NCBI RefSeq assembly: GCF_000349565.1
Contig: NZ_KB714612.1
Span: 64,005 to 97,114 of the forward strand
Length of the DNA stretch: 33,110 nt
Direction: 5' to 3'
Origin: Curtobacterium flaccumfaciens UCD-AKU
Lineage (GTDB): Bacteria; Actinomycetota; Actinomycetes; Actinomycetales; Microbacteriaceae
Shown here: in pieces, positions 31,807-33,110 of the stretch
Position numbering within the stretch: the stretch's first letter is position 1
Layout: each line of letters opens with the position of its first letter
Notes under the pieces: model-generated
What the model was told of the DNA's origin: nothing
The model's input: only the letters and a program-made list of their open reading frames with translations
Databases searched by the model: none
Translations under genes and position numbers: made by a program

Positions 31807-32406
31807 TCAGTGCAGCGCTTCGTCCGGCGCGCCCACCCGGAAGCCGGTGAACGTCACGGTCAAGCCAGCCCGCGTCGGCCCGGCGCACAGCAGCCCCGCG
31901 GACACGACGGCCTCCGGGTCCAGGTACGCGACCCGGACGAGCCGGGGCTCGTCGCCCTCGGCCCACGCCCGGATCGTCACGGCGTCACCGTCGCGGCTCG
32001 CGCGGACGGTCACCACCCGGCCCACCCACTCCGGCACGGGCGACACGGACCAGTCCGAGAACCCACGCGTGACCACGGCGCCGAGCTGAGGAGCACCGTC
32101 CGAGAACTCGACACCGGCCTTGATCCACGTCCGCTCGTCGACGCGCAGGAACACCCCGGCCTGGTCGAACTGCTCGGTGTAGTCGAGCACGAACGACGCC
32201 TCGACCGAGAACGGGCCGTCGGTCGGCTGCAGCAGCGCGTGCTCCGAGTCGTGCACGAACCCGTACGAGGTGGTCCGCCAGGCATCGCTGCCCTCGACGG
32301 CGGTGACACGGAACACGTCGCCGTCGAGCACGGAGGCCTGCGGCTCGTGCGTCCAGGCACCGGCGCCGACCAGGTCACGCAGACCGTCGACCGCTGCCCC
32401 GCTCAC
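31807..32406 (-). CDS. DUF1349 (concanavalin A-like) protein
   Basis: This 199-residue protein of the DUF1349 family has a concanavalin A-like beta-sandwich. The family pattern is seen: FVHDSEHALLQPTDGPFSVEASFVLDYTEQFDQAGVFLRVDERTWIKAGVEFSDG, then WSVSPVPEW. Members are sometimes named regulators of enolase or beta-xylosidase-associated; a carbohydrate-related role is likely but unproved. The start GTG 32406 overlaps the NUDIX stop by 4 nt (GTGA), so translation is coupled. The longer frame upstream lies inside the NUDIX gene and is rejected. Confidence 0.88.
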   Translation of the reverse strand: MSGAAVDGLRDLVGAGAWTHEPQASVLDGDVFRVTAVEGSDAWRTTSYGFVHDSEHALLQPTDGPFSVEASFVLDYTEQFDQAGVFLRVDERTWIKAGVEFSDGAPQLGAVVTRGFSDWSVSPVPEWVGRVVTVRASRDGDAVTIRAWAEGDEPRLVRVAYLDPEAVVSAGLLCAGPTRAGLTVTFTGFRVGAPDEALH

Positions 32407-32978
32407 TTGCTGCGCTGTTCGATGGCCTCGACCGCGAGCGTCGCGACGACGAGGGCCGAGTTGTTGAGCCGACCGCCCAGGATCCCGTCGAGCAGCTCCG
32501 CCCGTGGCACCCAGCGCGTCACGATGTCGGCCTCTTCCGCCTCGCGCTCGAACGCGGACCCGGTCGACCGCACGCCGCGCGCCCGGTAGACCTGGATGAA
32601 CTCGTCGCTGCCGCCGGACGACGTGTTGTAGCGGATCAGCGGCTCCCACGTGTCGGCTTCGAGGTCGGCCTCTTCGCCCAGCTCGCGCTTCGCGGCGGTC
32701 AGGTGGTCCTCGCCCGCCATGTCGAGCAGGCCGGCGGGCAGCTCCCAGTCACGCATCCGCACCGGGTGCCGGTACTGCTGGATGACCAGGACGCGGCCCT
32801 CGTCGTCCTCGGCGTACACCGCGACCGCGCCGGTGTGGTCGATGTACTCGCGGACCATCGCGTCACCGTTGTACGCGACGGTGTCGCGACGCACGTCCCA
32901 GACGGCGCCCTCGTAGACGACGGTGGATTCGGTGACCTCGAAGGAGGCGGACTCGTCGGCGATCGGTGCGTCTGTCAC
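32403..32978 (-). CDS. NUDIX hydrolase (ADP-ribose pyrophosphatase type)
   Basis: This 191-residue NUDIX enzyme probably cleaves ADP-ribose or a similar nucleoside diphosphate sugar. The family fold includes VIQQYRHPVRMRDWELPAGLLD and the NUDIX box at about 83-106 (GLLDMAGEDHLTAAKRELGEEADL), where REL and EE hold the metals. The box has one more residue than the textbook G-x5-E spacing, as in other actinobacterial members. The start GTG 32978 fits the conserved N-terminus; GGAG and the hexamer TTGGAT (6 nt away) are both weak signals. In related genomes this gene sits between pyrG and xerD. Confidence 0.94.
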   Translation of the reverse strand: MTDAPIADESASFEVTESTVVYEGAVWDVRRDTVAYNGDAMVREYIDHTGAVAVYAEDDEGRVLVIQQYRHPVRMRDWELPAGLLDMAGEDHLTAAKRELGEEADLEADTWEPLIRYNTSSGGSDEFIQVYRARGVRSTGSAFEREAEEADIVTRWVPRAELLDGILGGRLNNSALVVATLAVEAIEQRSK

Positions 32979-33015
32979 GGCTCCATCCAAGCACGCGCGC
33001 GCCGGACGCCCCGTC

Positions 33016-33068
33016 GGAACCAGGTTCCGGACACAGCACCGCGTCATTCCGTGGTTCCGTGTCCGGAA
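33016..33068. repeat. Interleaved inverted repeats upstream of the NUDIX gene
   Basis: GGAACCA (33016-33022) pairs with TGGTTCC (33052-33058), and TTCCGGACAC (33025-33034) pairs with GTGTCCGGAA (33059-33068). The order is B-A-B'-A'. GGAACC-A-GGTTCC (33016-33028) is itself a palindrome. The 16-mer at 33015-33030 recurs with one change at 20156-20171. Confidence 0.65.
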
Positions 33069-33092
33069 TCAGGTGCCGTGGACGCGCCCCCA

Positions 33093-33110
33093 GACGGACG
33101 GGAGGCGCGG
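33093..33110. repeat. Partial GGAGGCGCGG palindrome at the window end
   Basis: The last 18 bases match 7493-7510 with one mismatch. The second arm would lie outside the window. Confidence 0.6.

Overview
The window is GC-rich throughout (roughly 70% by eye). It carries a class Ib ribonucleotide reductase operon (nrdHIEF), Ski2-like helicase with an actinobacterial C-terminal region, DUF6458 and TIGR02611 proteins, and frequent GTG/TTG starts. This points to a Gram-positive actinobacterium, most likely Microbacteriaceae of the Curtobacterium type. That assignment rests on gene recognition, not on a search. No tRNA, rRNA, insertion sequence, CRISPR array or prophage was seen. The genes read as ordinary chromosome.

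Left part (1-6470): a short unknown gene, then a sugar locus. A LacI repressor is read leftward. A clan GH-J (GH32-like) fructosidase, a lipoprotein solute-binding protein and two ABC permeases are read rightward. Two palindromic operators 22 bp apart lie in the divergent promoter. The locus has no ATPase gene, so a shared ATPase elsewhere is implied. A bidirectional terminator separates it from nrdHIEF (6487-10436, leftward). The nrd promoter region carries two NrdR boxes with centres 32 bp apart, next to a cluster of TCCACA words resembling DnaA boxes. Both longer gaps inside nrdHIEF hold strong hairpins.

Middle part (10792-20404): an MFS transporter, an aldo/keto reductase, a PH-like membrane protein, a disordered acidic protein, a LysM-like lipoprotein, RNase HI, a DUF6458 protein, a large Ski2-like helicase and a luciferase-like flavin monooxygenase. 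A 548-nt non-coding stretch with hairpins follows.

Right part (20405-33110): a GH3 beta-glucosidase divergent from a TetR regulator with a clear shared operator, then an NAD-dependent epimerase. An ArsR regulator is translationally coupled to an unusual SAM methyltransferase and divergent from an MFS exporter, with two 18-bp operators between. After these come a TIGR02611 membrane protein, a DksA-like protein with a degraded zinc finger, a second luciferase-like monooxygenase, an ASCH protein, xerD, a DUF1349 protein and a NUDIX hydrolase.

Three patterns run across the window. About eleven genes have a -10-like hexamer exactly 6 or 7 nt before the start codon, which predicts leaderless mRNAs. 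A GGAGGCGCGG palindrome family and several interleaved inverted-repeat arrays occupy intergenic gaps. Three unrelated proteins contain in-frame hexanucleotide repeats. I did not find a clearly new multi-gene system. The regulatory and repeat architecture is the most interesting content.
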